Positions 6,962-8,294 of a DNA stretch of 8,294 nt are shown piece by piece. The notes below the pieces were generated by a model, which saw only the letters and a program-made list of their open reading frames with translations, searched no databases and was not told the origin of the DNA. The DNA lies in the NCBI GenBank assembly GCA_937901435.1, contig CALGTJ010000770.1, forward strand, positions 1 through 8,294. Reading direction: 5' to 3'. This stretch comes from an uncultured Rhodobacter sp. (GTDB lineage: Bacteria > Pseudomonadota > Alphaproteobacteria > Rhodobacterales > Rhodobacteraceae). Each line of letters starts with the position of its first letter. Positions within the stretch are counted from its first letter, which is position 1. A program made the position numbers and the translations under genes.

Positions 6962-7420
6962 ATGGCAGTGTTTGCGCGTTATCTGAAAAAGCACACAGAG
7001 ACCCTCGTCAAGGATGTTGGCCTAGAGGCAGCCTGTGCGTTGACTGGAAAATCCAAGGCGACCCTTGGCAGGTATTATTCGGATTCCGAAGAACACGCTG
7101 ACCGGTTCATGCCGGTGGATGCGGTTGCCCAGCTCGAAGAAGAGGCCAGTTATCCGCATGTGACCGCTGCTTTGGCGGAATTGCGCGGGATTACCCTGTC
7201 CTACGATGGCGCGCGTCGCAACGCGCCAGTGGGTGGGGTGAATGCCGATGTTGTCGCGCTTAGTCAACGGTTTGCGATGCTGATGGGCGAATACACGCAA
7301 TCCATGGAAGACGGCAAGATCACCATCAACGAGGCAAAGCGGCTATTGCGCGAAACGCTGGAGCTTCAGCGCGTGCTGCTGGACATGAAGCTGCACCTCG
7401 AAGAAGAGAGCGTTCACTGA
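6962..7420 (+). CDS. Putative helix-turn-helix protein resembling phage CII-type regulators
   Basis: A protein of 152 residues. Residues 15-40 (LVKDVGLEAACALTGKSKATLGRYY) read like a helix-turn-helix in which a short helix, a Gly turn and a recognition helix with Ser/Lys/Thr/Arg follow one another. Next comes RFMPVDAVAQLEEEASYPHVTAAL (about 48-71), which in phage CII-like families is the 'rules for testing the next condition' segment: an acidic helix and a His/Asp-containing turn. A linker of about 25 residues leads to a C-terminal amphipathic helix (about 98-150; DGKITINEAKRLLRETLELQRVL), probably a coiled coil for oligomers. The ATG at 6962 has GGAG eight bases upstream. An ATG at 6958 is in another frame. 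No other phage gene is near, so this may be a domesticated regulator. The CII relation is from pattern only, and the function is unknown. Confidence 0.7.
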   Translation: MAVFARYLKKHTETLVKDVGLEAACALTGKSKATLGRYYSDSEEHADRFMPVDAVAQLEEEASYPHVTAALAELRGITLSYDGARRNAPVGGVNADVVALSQRFAMLMGEYTQSMEDGKITINEAKRLLRETLELQRVLLDMKLHLEEESVH

Positions 7421-7446
7421 ACAGACCGCCATTTCTGTGCCACTCG

Positions 7447-7484
7447 AAAAGACCCGAAAAGCACCAAGGCTTTTAGGGTCTTTT
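7447..7484. terminator. Long bidirectional rho-independent terminator
   Basis: AAAAGACCC-g-AAAAGC (7447-7462) pairs with GCTTTT-a-GGGTCTTTT (7469-7484) around the loop ACCAAG. Only one G·A mismatch interrupts a 15-base-pair stem. It is flanked by a T-run on the plus strand (7481-7485) and by the complementary A-run for the minus strand (7447-7450). It therefore ends transcription of the regulator gene from the left and of the HupE-like gene from the right; it begins 3 bases beyond the latter's stop. Confidence 0.92.
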
Positions 7485-7486
7485 TG

Positions 7487-8294
7487 TCAGATGATCCGCT
7501 CGACGAACCAAAAGGCCCCCACAGCCGCGATCACAATCGAGGCGGGGATAGAGATCATCCTGCGATACCAAGGCTTGCGCCCGAACCAAAGGCCAACGGT
7601 GACAAAGGCGGTCAGGATCACGGCCAACTGCCCCAGTTCCACCCCGATGTTGAAGCCAATCAGGCCAGAGACAAACCGCGCCGGGTTCAGCCCGATTTCC
7701 CCCAGAACCGAGGCAAACCCAAGCCCGTGCAATAGGCCAAAGGCAAAAACCACAGCCGTGCGCCACGGCGTTATTGTTTTGTGAAAGACGTTCTCGACCG
7801 CTACATAAACGATCGAGGCCGCGATCAACGGTTCCACAATCGAGGCTGGCACGGTCACATAACCAAGGATCGCAAGCGCCAGCGTGACCGTATGGGCGAG
7901 CGTAAAGGCGGTCACCTGAAACAACAGTGGTCGCATGTGCATCGAGAAAAAGAACAGCCCCAGCACGAACAGGATATGATCCAGACCCTTGGGCACGATG
8001 TGTTCGAACCCGATCACGATGTAGCGGCCAAAGGCAAGCAGCCCGCTTTCTTGTGCGATGGAATCGCGGGGCAGGGGCGCGCTGACCTGACCGTCGATCA
8101 GATAGCCGGAATAGACGTCATCGCCGTCCCCGGTCTGGCGGATTACGAGGGGGCCGTATTTTGCGATCCAGCCCACAGTGACCGCCGTGCCGTCGTCGGG
8201 CAAGATAGCCGTTAGACGCAGTACGCTGTCGCGCGCCAATTCGATGTCATCGGTTTCCGGGACAGTCACTTGATCTATGTCCGGCGTGATAACG
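7487..8294 (-). CDS. HupE/UreJ-family membrane protein, 5' end beyond the window
   Basis: The reading frame is open to the right edge, giving 268 residues without a true start. A GTG at 8269 is internal in all likelihood, because the frame continues upstream with no stop and family members have a longer N-terminal periplasmic part. The first ~80 visible residues are polar and β-rich (the periplasmic domain). About six hydrophobic helices follow. They carry the family's His/Asp/Glu-bearing motifs: FEHIVPKGLDHILFVLGLFFFS, FTLAHTVTLALA, YVAVENVFH, FGLLHGLGFASVL and FNIGVELGQLAVI. HupE and UreJ proteins are linked to nickel or other metal transport for hydrogenase or urease, but this two-domain subtype often occurs without those enzymes, and none is seen here. 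The metal is therefore not assigned. The stop TGA at 7487-7489 abuts the shared terminator. Confidence 0.9.
   Translation of the reverse strand, partial: VITPDIDQVTVPETDDIELARDSVLRLTAILPDDGTAVTVGWIAKYGPLVIRQTGDGDDVYSGYLIDGQVSAPLPRDSIAQESGLLAFGRYIVIGFEHIVPKGLDHILFVLGLFFFSMHMRPLLFQVTAFTLAHTVTLALAILGYVTVPASIVEPLIAASIVYVAVENVFHKTITPWRTAVVFAFGLLHGLGFASVLGEIGLNPARFVSGLIGFNIGVELGQLAVILTAFVTVGLWFGRKPWYRRMISIPASIVIAAVGAFWFVERII

Noticed and set aside
7781..8215. Open frame of 144 codons on the plus strand
   Set aside because: It lies fully antisense to the well-conserved HupE-like gene, is rich in Arg/His/Gln/Asp as shadow frames are, and matches no family.
8267..8269. GTG as the true start of the HupE-like gene
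   Set aside because: The frame stays open to the window edge, no ribosome site is visible, and the family has a longer N-terminal region.

Overview
This is an ordinary chromosomal stretch of about 60% G+C, most likely from an alphaproteobacterium of the Rhodobacteraceae (Roseobacter-like). The evidence is the codon use, the family versions seen (PP_4765-type flavoprotein, Xi-class glutathione transferase, alphaproteobacterial YbjN protein) and the proC-csaA pairing. The genus cannot be named from sequence alone. The window holds ten protein genes, two of them cut by the window edges. I see no tRNA, rRNA, CRISPR array, insertion sequence or transposase.

Layout, left to right. (1) 1-144: the 3' end of a crotonase-family (enoyl-CoA hydratase/isomerase) gene, tail to tail with a small solitary HNH nuclease-like gene (minus, 158-469). 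(2) 541-3055: a two-gene plus-strand unit, an MscS-type mechanosensitive channel whose end overlaps the start of an HI0933/PP_4765-type flavoprotein. The flavoprotein appears to start at a CTG codon. (3) 3109-4038: a glutathionyl-hydroquinone reductase-like (Xi-class GST) gene on the minus strand. (4) 4039-4307: a divergent intergenic region with several small palindromes. (5) 4308-6099: a YbjN-family gene closed by a strong terminator, then proC and csaA packed two bases apart. (6) 6096-6686: thymidine kinase tdk on the minus strand, whose stop codon overlaps that of csaA. (7) 6687-6961: a second divergent region rich in dyad symmetry. (8) 6962-7420: a small helix-turn-helix protein resembling phage CII-type regulators. 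(9) A long bidirectional terminator shared with the convergent gene. (10) 7487-8294: a HupE/UreJ-family membrane protein that runs off the right edge.

Most genes are housekeeping: proline synthesis (proC), a protein-export chaperone (csaA), thymidine salvage (tdk), osmotic safety valve (mscS-type) and quinone/thiol redox chemistry (GST, flavoprotein). They do not form one pathway, and I find no convincing new multi-gene system. The points most worth a second look are the CII-like regulator with symmetric sequence just upstream, the palindrome cluster between the GST and YbjN genes, and the non-ATG start of the flavoprotein, which decides whether its FAD-binding motif is included.
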